Shown here piece by piece: positions 45,215 to 55,700 of a DNA stretch of 64,000 nucleotides; positions within the stretch are counted from its first letter, which is position 1, and every line of letters starts with the position of its first letter. Made by a program: the position numbers and the translations under genes. The DNA comes from Bacillus cereus G9842 (lineage in GTDB: Bacteria; Bacillota; Bacilli; Bacillales; Bacillaceae_G): assembly GCF_000021305.1 (NCBI RefSeq), contig NC_011772.1, forward strand, positions 844,001 to 908,000, read 5' to 3'. Under the pieces are notes generated by a model. The model was not told the DNA's origin and did not search any database. It was given only the letters and a program-made list of their open reading frames with translations.

Positions 45215-45325
45215 GATAACGCGCTCGAAATTTGTCGGTAAATCGATATGTTGTGTCGAAACGTTGATATATTCGGAGTTACGATTGATATAATTGAATA
45301 AACGTTGATATATTTTTGTAAAGAG
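45215..45325. repeat. Interspersed GATATATT/TCGAAA repeat, copy 3
   Basis: Contains GTCGGTAAATCGATATG, GTCGAAACGTTGATATATT and GAGTTACGATTGATATAATTG in the same order as copy 1 at 11062-11142, about three quarters identical by eye. Again it lies just after a plus-strand terminator. Confidence 0.65.
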
Positions 45326-45376
45326 TGGGATTGGTTGTAACTTAATGTAGAAATTTAATGTTTTCGAAAAAAAGAA

Positions 45377-45442
45377 TTGACTTCTATATTAGTTGTAACT
45401 AAAATAGTTACATAAAGATGTAATCAATTTAGTTACAACTAA
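45377..45442 (+). promoter_or_regulatory. Sigma-A promoter overlapped by MarR-like palindromic operators
   Basis: TTGACT (45377-45382), 17 bases, TAAAAT (45400-45405). The near-palindrome TTAGTTGTAACTAA (45389-45402) covers the spacer and -10. Its exact reverse complement TTAGTTACAACTAA lies at 45429-45442, and between them is TAGTTACAT...ATGTAATCAA. The pattern is typical of a MarR/HxlR-type repressor binding two sites. No such regulator gene is adjacent. The first downstream gene starts 340 bases away. Confidence 0.75.
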
Positions 45443-45745
45443 TATCTGCTAAAAATATGATTTATATATTTAATTAAGGATGGTGGTCCATACGTTGCCA
45501 CCCGGTGTAGAAAGTTACTAACACATTCAAATCAATGCATATTCCAAGCTTTAGTATTTTCTGTTACGGGGCAATAAGGTGCAACGTTATCTTTTGTTAA
45601 AAACCTTGGTGGATCTTTCTTTGGAAATATTAGTTTTGGGGAAATATAGTAAGGTATCTAAAAAAGAACAAGGTATAAAAAGATGTACTTATATAAACCA
45701 AAAATTTAGTTGAGCTGGATAATAAAAAAAAGGTAGGAGATTTAA
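45443..45745 (+). other. Long leader with possible gene debris
   Basis: No intact gene. Around 45550-45650 one frame reads LVFSVTGQ, a stop, then GATLSFVKNLGGSFFGN, which resembles a helix of DHA2-type drug exporters; the region could be the remains of a deleted efflux gene behind the operator-controlled promoter. This is a weak resemblance by eye. Confidence 0.3.
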
Positions 45746-46366
45746 ATGGAGACGAAACAAGATAACCTTATTTACGTATGGGATGCATATTGTGGATGGT
45801 GCTATGGTTTTTCAGAAAGTATTAAAGGATTTTACAAAAACCACACTGAAGTGCCATTAACAGTTTTATGTGGAGGGTTATTTTTAGATAATTTACCAAT
45901 GAAAAACTTCTCATATATAGAAGAGGGAAATAAAAGAATTAATCAACTTACAGGTGCTGAATTTGGTCCTTCCTATCAAAAATTGGTGGAGGAAGGGACT
46001 TTTAAAATGAATTCGAAAGATGCTGCAATTGGTTTTTCAGCTTTACGCTCATTAGCGCCAGACCGTTTATTAGAATTCACTTCGGCTATGCAAAAAGCGT
46101 TTTATTATGAGGGCCAAAGTCTGAGTGATCCTGAAACATATCGCAAAATTGCAATCGAGCATGGTTTGGACCCTGAACAAGTATTAGAACGTTTAAACGC
46201 TCAAGAAACAATATTAGATGTCCAAAATGATTTCAATAAAGTTCGACAGCTTGGTGTTAATAGCTATCCTTCATTACTTTTACAAAAGGATAATCAAATT
46301 ATTCCTATTGGTGGTGGCGTAATGACGCCAGGTAAAATTGAAGCGCGTTTTAAAAATTTATATTAA
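45746..46366 (+). CDS. DsbA-family thioredoxin-fold oxidoreductase
   Basis: A 206-residue cytosolic protein (no signal peptide) with the redox motif CGWC at WDAYCGWCYGF near the N-terminus, and the cis-Pro loop VNSYPSLLL. This is the DsbA/FrnE layout with helical insertion. The closest family use is disulfide exchange or glutathione/bacillithiol-type conjugation in the cytosol. A GGTAGGAGATT site precedes the ATG. It is the first gene behind the palindrome-controlled promoter; the context suggests a response to oxidants or electrophiles. Confidence 0.85.
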   Translation: METKQDNLIYVWDAYCGWCYGFSESIKGFYKNHTEVPLTVLCGGLFLDNLPMKNFSYIEEGNKRINQLTGAEFGPSYQKLVEEGTFKMNSKDAAIGFSALRSLAPDRLLEFTSAMQKAFYYEGQSLSDPETYRKIAIEHGLDPEQVLERLNAQETILDVQNDFNKVRQLGVNSYPSLLLQKDNQIIPIGGGVMTPGKIEARFKNLY

Positions 46367-46474
46367 GAAAATTTAGGATATAGTAGCAAACATGTTATCT
46401 TAGGCCACCTGACATTCATCTCCGGAATATTCGCCAGTACTATTACACTTTCAGATAAATGGGAGTGGGAGATT
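46367..46474. other. Short relic between DsbA-family gene and repeat
   Basis: One frame reads LGHLTFISGIFASTITLSDKW, like a membrane helix fragment, without start or ribosome site. Probably gene debris. Confidence 0.25.
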
Positions 46475-46632
46475 TTATCCCGCTTTAACGGGCAGTAAGA
46501 CCCCCACCTCAAAATTCAGTGGAAGCAAAGAAGTTAGGTGGGGGATCAACTGTCCGTAAAAGTCCGATTGGTTCAACTAATAATCAGTGGGGGATGAACA
46601 AAACCCCCACTGATTAAAGTTTCACTTTATCG
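46475..46632 (-). repeat. Structured interspersed repeat, copy B (inverted relative to copy A)
   Basis: The reverse complement reproduces 38351-38500 with most bases conserved, including AAAGTGAAACTTTAATCAGTGG, TTGAACCAATCGG and the ACGGACAG/CTGCCCGT-type arms. It lies between the DsbA-family gene and the MBL-fold gene, and its hairpins may separate the two transcripts. The first arm carries a base change (GGGCAG to GGACAG) that weakens the long-range pairing. Confidence 0.75.
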
Positions 46633-46691
46633 GAACAAGATAAAAATATGATGATTAGTTAATAACTTTAATAAAAGGAGAATAACATACT

Positions 46692-47513
46692 ATGTTTAAA
46701 ACAATCGATACAAATCAAAAAGATGTGAAATTAACGGTGTTTAGTTCGGACGAAAAAAGCTTTATGGTCACGGCAACATTAGTTGAGAAAGCAGGACATG
46801 CATTTTTAATAAACTCAAAATTTACTCAATCTGATTCGAAAGAAATTGTTGAGTATCTGAAAAAAAACAACTTATCTCTAGATAAAATCTTTATTATTCA
46901 TGGGGATCCAGACTACTACTTTGGATTAGAGAGCATTAAAGCCGTTTACCCAGAAGCTATAGCGTATGCAACAGAGTCTACTGTTGAACATATCGTTCAT
47001 TCTGTCTTAGGGAAATTAAAAGTTTGGAAAGACGCCCTTGGAGAAAATGCACCGAATAACGTGGTATTACCTCAAGTGTTTAAAGAAAAAACAATTGATT
47101 TTCAGGGGTTAACATTTGAACTAGTAGGCTTAGATCATTACAGAACTAGCTTATTTAATAAAGAGCTGAAAGTATTAATTGGTGGTATTGATGTATTTAA
47201 CGAAATCCATGTATTCTTAGCTGATACTAGCTCAAAAGCGGCAATGGAGGCTTGGATTGAAAACTTGAAAGTGTTACAAGCATTACATGCTGACATCATT
47301 GTACCTAGCCATGGATCAATTGAAAAATCCTTAAATAATCAAGCACTTACTGCGACAATGGATTATCTAAGAACTGCGATTCAAGCTTCTGAGGAAAGTA
47401 AAACTTCAAAAGATTTTGTAGCAAGACTTGATGCAGCATATCCAGGCTATGCAAATAAAGGTGTATTAGAATTAAGTGCAAAAGTTGTAACAAAAGAAAT
47501 GCCTTGGGGTTAA
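46692..47513 (+). CDS. MBL-fold protein with degenerate metal motif
   Basis: A 273-residue cytosolic protein of the metallo-beta-lactamase fold. The HxHxDH motif reads HGDPDY (IIHGDPDYYFGLE), so two of its three His are replaced. The later motifs are GLDHYRTSLF and the terminal His IIVPSHGS; the usual HG-D metal bridge reads IGGIDVFN. Metal binding may be reduced or altered, and the protein may bind rather than hydrolyse a ligand. AAAAGGAGAA precedes the ATG. The next gene follows after four bases, so the two form one operon. Confidence 0.85.
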   Translation: MFKTIDTNQKDVKLTVFSSDEKSFMVTATLVEKAGHAFLINSKFTQSDSKEIVEYLKKNNLSLDKIFIIHGDPDYYFGLESIKAVYPEAIAYATESTVEHIVHSVLGKLKVWKDALGENAPNNVVLPQVFKEKTIDFQGLTFELVGLDHYRTSLFNKELKVLIGGIDVFNEIHVFLADTSSKAAMEAWIENLKVLQALHADIIVPSHGSIEKSLNNQALTATMDYLRTAIQASEESKTSKDFVARLDAAYPGYANKGVLELSAKVVTKEMPWG

Positions 47514-47517
47514 TGAT

Positions 47518-47910
47518 ATGAATAAATATCAAAAACTATTACATGAAACGTATGTGTTAACTGGCGAAGGGAAATTGGATGCGTTCAAAACGTATTTAAG
47601 TGAAAATGTATCTTGGACAGAAGCTGCTGGGTTTCCATACGCGGGTACTTATATTGGTCCAGATGAAGTAGTGAAGAACGTACATGAACGTCTTGGTACG
47701 GAATGGGATAACTATAGTGCAAAAGATGAAATTTATGCTTTTAATAACAATACTGTTATTGTGTATGGAAAATATAGTGGAACATATAAAGCTACAGGGA
47801 AGTCATTTGTAGCAGATTTTTGTCATCTTTATAAGTTTGATGAGAACGATAAGGTTAAGAAGTTTATACAAATTGTGGACAGTGCAACTGTTAATGAGGT
47901 ATTAAGTTAG
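47518..47910 (+). CDS. NTF2/SnoaL-like protein, 130 aa
   Basis: A 130-residue cytosolic alpha+beta cone-fold protein: starting helix YQKLLHETYVLTGEGKLDAFKTYL, then LSENVSWTEAAGFPYAGTYIGPDEV, VIVYGKYSGTYKATGKSF and DFCHLYKFDENDKVKKFIQIVDSATV. This matches the SnoaL-like/limonene-epoxide-hydrolase-related family. Family members bind small hydrophobic or polyketide ligands; the activity cannot be told. Coupled to the MBL-fold gene. Confidence 0.85.
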   Translation: MNKYQKLLHETYVLTGEGKLDAFKTYLSENVSWTEAAGFPYAGTYIGPDEVVKNVHERLGTEWDNYSAKDEIYAFNNNTVIVYGKYSGTYKATGKSFVADFCHLYKFDENDKVKKFIQIVDSATVNEVLS

Positions 47911-47951
47911 AGTTAATCGTTTCTAATATGCCTTGTATAGGGGGAGGATAA

Positions 47952-48041
47952 ATGAAATTCCTAACATTACCCCTGACATTACATTTTTGGGAAGGTTTCT
48001 CCTTCTTCAAACTTTTTATAGAAGAAAACTTATTTAAGTAG
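47952..48041 (+). other. Possible 29-residue micro-ORF or decayed gene start
   Basis: ATG 47952 follows GGGGGAGGATAA. The 29-residue product starts MKFLTLPLTLHFWEG. Nearly perfect ribosome site but no recognised family. It could be the start of a deleted gene. Confidence 0.25.
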
Positions 48042-48056
48042 AAGAGGTAGGTATAT

Positions 48057-48581
48057 ATGAAATTAGAGAAAAGTTTAATCATAACAATTATTTCTGTATT
48101 TATTTTAGGAGTAGTTTCGACTTTGGTATATCAAGCTTCCACCGGTAATAACAAAGGGAACTCAATTAAGAGCGAAAATGTTGCTTCTGTATCAAAAGAA
48201 GTAAAAGAAAATGAAAAGAATAAAAAGATGGTAGTTGATTTCTATAATGAAGTTTTTAACAAACATAATATCGATATTATCCCTAAATATGTAGGTGAAG
48301 AGTATAAGCAACATAATCCTTTTGTTGCTGATGGACGAAAAGCCTTCATGGATTTCTTTAAGGAGGATTTTGTTAAAAATCCTAATTCCTCTGCAGAGAT
48401 TAAACGTGTAGTAGCTGAAGGGGATACGGTTGCTCTTCATGTACATTCTCGTACTAATTCTCAAGATAAGGGAGTTGCTATAGTGGATATATTTCGTATC
48501 AAGGATGGAAAGATTGTCGAACACTGGGATGTAATTCAAGAGATTCCAAGTGAAGCAGCTAATGATAATACGATGTTTTAG
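48057..48581 (+). CDS. Membrane-anchored SnoaL/NTF2-like protein
   Basis: 174 residues: N-terminal signal anchor (KLEKSLIITIISVFILGVVSTLVYQAS) and a charged linker of ~25 residues. A SnoaL-like domain follows (~55-174: MVVDFYNEVFNKHNIDIIPKYV, YKQHNPFVADGRKAFMDFF, VALHVHSRT, VDIFRIKDGKIVEHWDVIQEIP). The sequence fits the SnoaL-like polyketide-cyclase/ester-cyclase branch with the conserved HNP and EHWD pieces. It acts at or outside the membrane. The ribosome site is GAGGTAGG. Last gene of the local cassette; the function is unknown. Confidence 0.85.
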   Translation: MKLEKSLIITIISVFILGVVSTLVYQASTGNNKGNSIKSENVASVSKEVKENEKNKKMVVDFYNEVFNKHNIDIIPKYVGEEYKQHNPFVADGRKAFMDFFKEDFVKNPNSSAEIKRVVAEGDTVALHVHSRTNSQDKGVAIVDIFRIKDGKIVEHWDVIQEIPSEAANDNTMF

Positions 48582-48723
48582 ATAGAAGATATATTTAATA
48601 ATTGTTTAATTGATAGTGCTGTATAGAATTTAGAAATTTAGATAATTAGTTATCAAATTTGGAAATCATTTAAAAATAGCATATTAAATGATGGCACAAA
48701 TTAATACGAAATAGCTCTTTAAT

Positions 48724-48762
48724 AAAAAATCCTACTCAGTAAAAAATGAGTAGGATTTTTTA
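48724..48762. terminator. Bidirectional terminator
   Basis: AAAAAATCCTACTCA pairs with TGAGTAGGATTTTTT, with A and T runs on either side. It separates the SnoaL gene from the minus-strand fragment. Confidence 0.88.
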
Positions 48763-48775
48763 TTAAAGAATAGTG

Positions 48776-48966
48776 CTAATTTTGTGGTTCGGCACCATCT
48801 AAATTTGGAAACCATGAAAGTATAGGTACTCTATATCCACGTAAAGTAAAATTGTAATTTTTTCCTTCTTTTATGTTTGCTTGCAGATCCACTGAATTAA
48901 ACTTCATCATAAGAAGGCTATCCTCATTAGAAATAACTTTTTCGGTTCCATTTTTTTGCTCAACCT
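48776..48966 (-). pseudogene. C-terminal fragment of an unrecognised secreted/hypothetical protein
   Basis: A minus-strand frame reads VEQKNGTEKVISNEDSLLMM, continues to FTLRGYRVPILSWFPNLDG and ends AEPQN, about 63 codons with a stop directly upstream and no start or ribosome site. The sequence looks protein-like, but the 5' part is missing. It is debris at the edge of the accessory island. Confidence 0.5.
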
Positions 48967-49657
48967 AGTACAATCTCACCAATTTAAAAAGACCACCATT
49001 ACTGGCAGTCTTTCTGTGGTATCGAGTGTAGAGATGGTTAGCTACTTATCTGTTTAGGCATAATCTAGGATCTTTAGAATTCTTAATTTGAACAATCTAT
49101 TTTTATATTATTTAAATAGTAATCTTTTATAGACCCACTCATTTTAGTTAACCTTTGTTCAAATATAAATGAAGTCGCAATTGTAACTAGATGCACAATT
49201 AATCAAAATAGAAAAAAGTACCTATAAGAGTAGGTACTTTTTTCTTTGTTATATATAAATTATACATTAATTTATATTTGGAACACTTTAAAAAGAAAAG
49301 ATGATGATGGATTTATTAATAGATGCGTATAACTATATGTATATATTTAATGCATATATTATTTTTAGATAAATATATATATCTTTCAGTAAGAATGCAA
49401 TATTCTTCGCTATTTACTTATATTTATAATTTAACTAATTCATTATAATATCAATGTTGATTTAAAGTTTTTTGTACAAAATGAACAGATGGGATTTTTT
49501 TAGGGATGCAAATACAAAGAATCATTCTGTTTTCTTAATTGACTAAATTTTTAAAATTTAAATCTTCAAATGTTAATACTTGTTATATAATTGACTTATT
49601 AAGGCATTGCCCCTAAAAGTTAATATGCCTAATGAGATTGTTTACGTTTTCCTTATG
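48967..49657. other. AT-rich gene-free stretch at island edge, with terminator
   Basis: About 690 bases with no gene. A bidirectional hairpin GAAAAAAGTACCTA/TAGGTACTTTTTTC lies at 49211-49244. The rest (49250-49620) is very AT-rich. The composition and the debris on the left suggest repeated insertion and loss here. Confidence 0.6.
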
Positions 49658-49695
49658 GGGTAGCACCAACATTTCATAGATTCTGTACGCTAAGG
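49658..49695 (+). mobile_element. 38-bp terminal inverted repeat of a Tn3-family transposon (Tn4430-like)
   Basis: The 38-base segment begins GGGGTA and ends ACGCTAAG, the GGGG...TAAG pattern and exact length of Tn3-family ends. It shares CCA, CATTTC and ACGCTAAG at the same positions with the Tn4430 end as I remember it. GGGG is the outer end, so the element would extend rightward toward the NRPS gene. No transposase or facing second end was found in the window. Confidence 0.6.
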
Positions 49696-49790
49696 CTATA
49701 ATCTTTATAATTCCTGAGCGTATGAAATTCGCGCTTTGTTGTTGGGACCGCTATGAGTACTGTTAAATATAATATTCAAGGAGTGATATA

Positions 49791-52700
49791 ATGAATACTA
49801 ATCTTAAATTATCAAACAGACCAGAACACACTGTTCAAAAATTATTTGAACAGCAAGTAATTCAGAATCCAGATTCTGTTGCGTTGGTATATAAAGATCA
49901 ACAGTTAACTTATAAGGAATTAAATGAAAAAGTAAATCAATTAGCTTTTTATCTACAAAAACGAAACATAGGCCCTGAAAGTATGGTAGGGGTTTATATA
50001 GAACGTTCTTTAGAGATGATTGTAAGTATATTAGGAATAATAAAAGCTGGTGGCGCATATGTCCCACTAGATCCCGCATATCCAACAAAGAGGCTTGAAT
50101 ATATCTTGAAAGATGCCAACATACAAGTATTGCTAACCCAAAACCATCCAACACAGTGGATACCTAAAGAAATAGACTGTATTAATATAAAAGAACATGA
50201 AATGAATATTTCGAGAGAAAAAAATATAAATCCTACAATTGAAGTTAAACCAGATAATTTGGCATATGTAATCTATACATCTGGATCTACAGGAAAACCC
50301 AAAGGGGTATTAATTGAACAAAAAAGCTTATGTAACTTTATTATTTCTAGTATTAATTTAACAAAAATGAATTCAGACAGTAGAAATATTCAATTTGCCT
50401 CATTATCATTTGATGCTTCAGTATTTGAGATATTTACTAGCCTAGTTTCAGGTGGAACTTTATATGTATGTAGTCAACACGATATTATGCCAGTTGAACC
50501 ACTTACTCAGTTCTTGCAAAAAAATAAAATTACACATGCACTTTTACCCCCTACGGTACTTAATTTGTTAGATGAATCTGTATTTAAAGATTTACAGGTT
50601 GTTATTTCTGCGGGATCAGCCTGTAGTGAACAAGTGGCAAAACGATGGATGCAAAATCACCTTTTTATTAATGCGTATGGTCCAACAGAAACTACAGTTT
50701 ATACCGTTGCGGGAATATACAAAGGAGATGGAGCACCTCCTATTGGTCGGTCCATTCCCAATGTAGAGGTATATGTATTAAATGAAGCTAAAAAACTTGT
50801 CCCTATTGGGACAGTAGGTGAACTTTATATAGGAGGTATCGCATTAGCACGAGGATATTTGAATCAACCTGAATTAACAAAGGCCTCATTTATCCCACAC
50901 CCATTCAAGAATAGCTCTAATGATAGATTATATCGGACTGGTGATTTAGTTAAATATTTACCTGATGGAAATATAGAATATATAGGAAGAGCTGATAAAC
51001 AAGTTAAGATTAGAGGGTTTCGAATTGAGTTAGGTGAAATTGAAACAATATTAGGAAATCATCCAGACATTAAAGAAGTTACTGTGGTAGCGCAAGAAGA
51101 TTCATTTGGAGATAACATCTTAGTAGCCTATATTGTGGGCGAAGGAGATACACAAGAGTGGAGAAAACATGTAGGGGTACATCTTCCAAATTATATGGTC
51201 CCGGCTCATTTTATCAAGATAGAATCATTGCCATTAACTGTTAATGGGAAAGTAGATAAAGATGCTTTACCTGCATGGGCCTCTATTATACAAACGAACG
51301 AGGGATATATAGCACCTCGGAATAGAGTAGAGCAAAAAATGGTAGAAATTTGGTCAGAGGTATTAGGGATTGACTCCTCTGCCATTGGAATAAACGATAA
51401 TTTTTTTGAGTTAGGTGGACACTCTCTCCTAGCAACTAAAATAACTTCACGTTTAGGTGTTGATTTTTCGATTCTAGTACAAATACGTGATATATTTGAA
51501 TACCCTACCATTAAACATTTCTCAAAACGTTTAACATTTTTATTGGGAAAAACGGGGGAGATCGATGTTTTTACACCATTACAATCAGTTAAACGTGAAC
51601 AATACGAACCATTATCTTTCGCTCAACAGCGTTTATGGATAATGGATAAAATTGTAACAAATAGTGCGCTTTACAATGTCCCGATTGCATGGCGTTTAAA
51701 AGGAAAATGGAACATTGAGATGTTAAAAAAAGGATATAATGCAATAATACATCGCCATGAAATTCTACGGACAGTATTTCATGAAGTTGACGGAAAACCA
51801 GTGCAAATTGTTCAACAAGATATAACAGTTCCCTTATCAGTAATTGATTTGCGTTATCTTTCTCCTGAAGATAAAACATCTAAAATAGAAAATATATCAA
51901 AAATAGAAGCTAAAAAGCCATTTGATTTAAGCCAAGGACCTTTATTACGTACTCATTTAATAATAATGGACAATAAAGAGTTAGTACTTCTTTGTACCAT
52001 CCATCATATTATTTTTGATCGCTGGTCATTAGATACCTTTATCAATGAATGGATGAGTTTTTATCAGGCATTTTTAGAAAACGAAACTGAAAAGCTTCCC
52101 CCTTTACCTGTTCAGTATATTGATTTTACAAAATGGCAAAAAAGTTGGTTAACAGAAGATATTATACAAAAACAAATAGCATATTGGGGGAAAGAATTAC
52201 GCGGTTTACTTCCTATATTGGAACTCCCATTGGATTATCCTCGTCCAATAATACAAAGCTATAATGGAGATACGTATCAAATTGTCATACCCAATAAATT
52301 GTTAGAAAAAATAAAAGTATTCAATTCTAAGGAAGGCGTTACATTATTCGCCACATTATTAGCAAGTTATCAAGGGTTTCTTTCTCGTTATACCAATCAA
52401 AAAGATATTTTAGTAGGCAGCCCGATTGCAAATAGGAATTATCCAGGAGTTGAAGATCTTATTGGATTCTTTGCAAATACTGTAGTCTATCGTGCAGATT
52501 GCTCAAATAATATAACATTTAAAGAATTGGTCCAACAAATAAAGAAAAAAATGTTAGATGCACAAGAAAACCAGGACGTTCCTTTTGAAAAAGTTATAGA
52601 AGCTATACAACCAGAACGTGATATGAGTTATTCTCCATTATTTCAGACAATGTTTGTTTTTCACAATCAATTAAAAGAGTTACCAAAATTATTAGATCAT

Positions 52701-55700
52701 AGCGTAGAAAAAATCCCTAGACATATGAATGGTGCAAAGTTTGATATAACTATAGCAATGGAAGAGATACCAACAGGATTACAAGTGGATTTTGAATATA
52801 ATACAGACTTATTTAAGGTTTCTACAATAAAAAGAATGGCTCAATCTTTTGAAATTTGGCTAGATGAAATTTTACAATTTCCGGAGGAACCTATTGAGAA
52901 TCTAAGAATACTCACTAAGAACGAAGAAAAGCAATTATTACATGAATGGACTAACATAGAGGGCAATTATCAAAAAGATGTGGTGATTCAAGAGTTATTT
53001 GAACAGCAAGTAATTCAGAATCCAGATTCTGTTGCGTTGGTATATAAAGATCAACAGTTAACTTATAAGGAATTAAATGAAAAAGTAAATCAATTAGCTT
53101 TTTATCTACAAAAACGAAACATAGGCCCTGAAAGTATGGTAGGGGTTTATATAGAACGTTCTTTAGAGATGATTGTAAGTATATTAGGAATAATAAAAGC
53201 TGGTGGCGCATATGTCCCACTAGATCCCGCATATCCAACAAAGAGGCTTGAATATATCTTGAAAGATGCCAACATACAAGTATTGCTGACACAAAGTCAT
53301 CTAACACAGTGGATACCTAAAGAAATAGACTGTATTGATATAAAAGAACATGAAATGAATATTTCGAGAGAAAAAAATATAAATCCTACAATTGAAGTTA
53401 AACCAGATAATTTGGCATATGTAATTTATACATCTGGATCCACAGGAAATCCAAAGGGTGTCCTTTATGAACAAAAAGGTCTATGTAATTTTATTAATGC
53501 CAGCATTAATTTTACAAAATTAAATACGGGTAGTAAGGTAGTTCAGTTTTCTTCAATTGCATTTGATGTTTCACTATATGATATCTTCGCAACTCTGGTG
53601 TCTGGTGGAACTTTATATGTATGTGGTCAACAAGATATTATGCCAGTCGAGCCACTTACCCAGTTTTTGCTAGAAAAAAAAATTACGCATGCATTTTTAC
53701 CACCTACGGTACTAAATCTGTTAGATGAATCTAAATTTGAGGAATTACAAACTGTTATTTCTGCGGGTTCAGTCTGTAGTGAACAAGTGGCAAAACGATG
53801 GGTGAAAAATCACCTCTTTATAAATGCATATGGTCCAACAGAAGCATCGGTTGCTACTATAGACATTTATAGCGGCAAAGGGACACCACCTATTGGTCGA
53901 TCTATTCCCAATGTAGAGGTGTATGTATTAAATGAAGCTAAAAAACTTGTCCCTATTGGAACAGTAGGTGAACTTTATATAGGAGGTATCGCATTAGCAC
54001 GAGGATATTTGAATCAACCTGAATTAACAAAGGCCTCATTTATCCCACACCCATTCAAGAATAGCTCTAATGATAGATTATATCGGACTGGTGATTTAGT
54101 TAAATATTTACCTGATGGAAATATAGAATATATAGGAAGAGCTGATAAACAAGTTAAGATTAGAGGGTTTCGAATTGAGTTAGGTGAAATTGAAACAATA
54201 TTAGGAAATCATCCAGACATTAAAGAAGTTACTGTGGTAGCGCAAGAAGATTCATTTGGAGATAACATCTTAGTAGCCTATATTGTGGGCGAAGGAGATA
54301 CACAAGAGTGGAGAAAACATGTAGGGGTACATCTTCCAAATTATATGGTCCCGGCTCATTTTATCAAGATAGAATCATTGCCATTAACTGTTAATGGGAA
54401 GGTAGATAAAGATGCTTTACCTGCATGGGCCTCTATTATACAAACGAACGAGGGATATATAGCACCTCGGAATAGAGTAGAGCAAAAAATGGTAGAAATT
54501 TGGTCAGAGGTATTAGGGATTGACTCCTCTGTCATTGGGATAAATGATAATTTTTTTGATCTAGGTGGGCACTCTTTAAAAATTATGAGTACTTTAGTAA
54601 AAACATTTTCTGAAGGTTGGAATGTAACTATTAAAGATTACTTTGAATTAAAAACAATTAATAATATAGCTAAAAAAATTCAATATGGATATAAAGTAAA
54701 TTCACATTCAGATACATTAGATATTAAATTGACAACTCCTCCAAAGAAGCTAAAGAAAACAAAAAGACACGAATTTAGTAATAATAGCAAAATACTTTTA
54801 ACAGGTGCTACAGGATTCTTAGGTATTCACCTACTAGAACAACTATTGGACACTACAGAATGTAAGATATATTGTTTAGTTCGTGGGGAAAATAAACAAG
54901 AGGCAAATAATCGTTTATTACACATGTTAAAATTTTATTTTAAAAATAAATTTGTAAGCTATCAATCTTTAGTAAATCAACGTATCTTTATTGTACAAGG
55001 TGATTTAGCTAAACAAAATATGGGATTAGAAAACGAATTATATAAGGAGCTTCATCAACAAATATCAACTGTTATTCATGCTGCAGCTTTAACAAAACAT
55101 TTTGGCGAGTATAGTGAATTTGAAAGAGCAAATGTCCAGGCGGTAAAAGAACTTCTTGCATTTGTTGGTGATACTAAGGATTTACATCATATATCTACAA
55201 CTGGTGTAGCCGGACAATTTGTATTAAATGAAACGGAAACAATATTTAAAGAAAGCGATTTTTATGTAAAACAAAATTACAAAGATAATGTGTATGTGAA
55301 AAGTAAATTTTTGGCGGAATATGAAATATTCAAGGCAATATTAACGGGAACAGATGCTACTATTTATAGAGTAGGAAATCTTACAAATAGATATATTGAT
55401 GGACAACATCAATATAACTTCACCGAAAATGCATTTATGAGCAAATTAAAATTTATATTACAATATGGTATCGTGACAGATGTATTATTATCAAGTGAAG
55501 TTGAGTTTACACCTGTAGATTATTGCAGCAAAATTATCACAGGGTTTGTAACTTCAAATGAAATACATGAAAATAGCAAAAATTGCGTAAATCATATATA
55601 CAATCATCTTACGTTAAATTTAAATGTACTTGTAAAATTACTAAATTCAATGGGATATCCAATTAAAGTAATTTCTGAAACAGAGTATCAACAATTTATT

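Noticed and set aside
47961..47984. MerR-type operator (CTAACATTA...TGACATTACA)
   Set aside because: The units are direct rather than inverted repeats and no well-placed promoter or MerR gene accompanies them.
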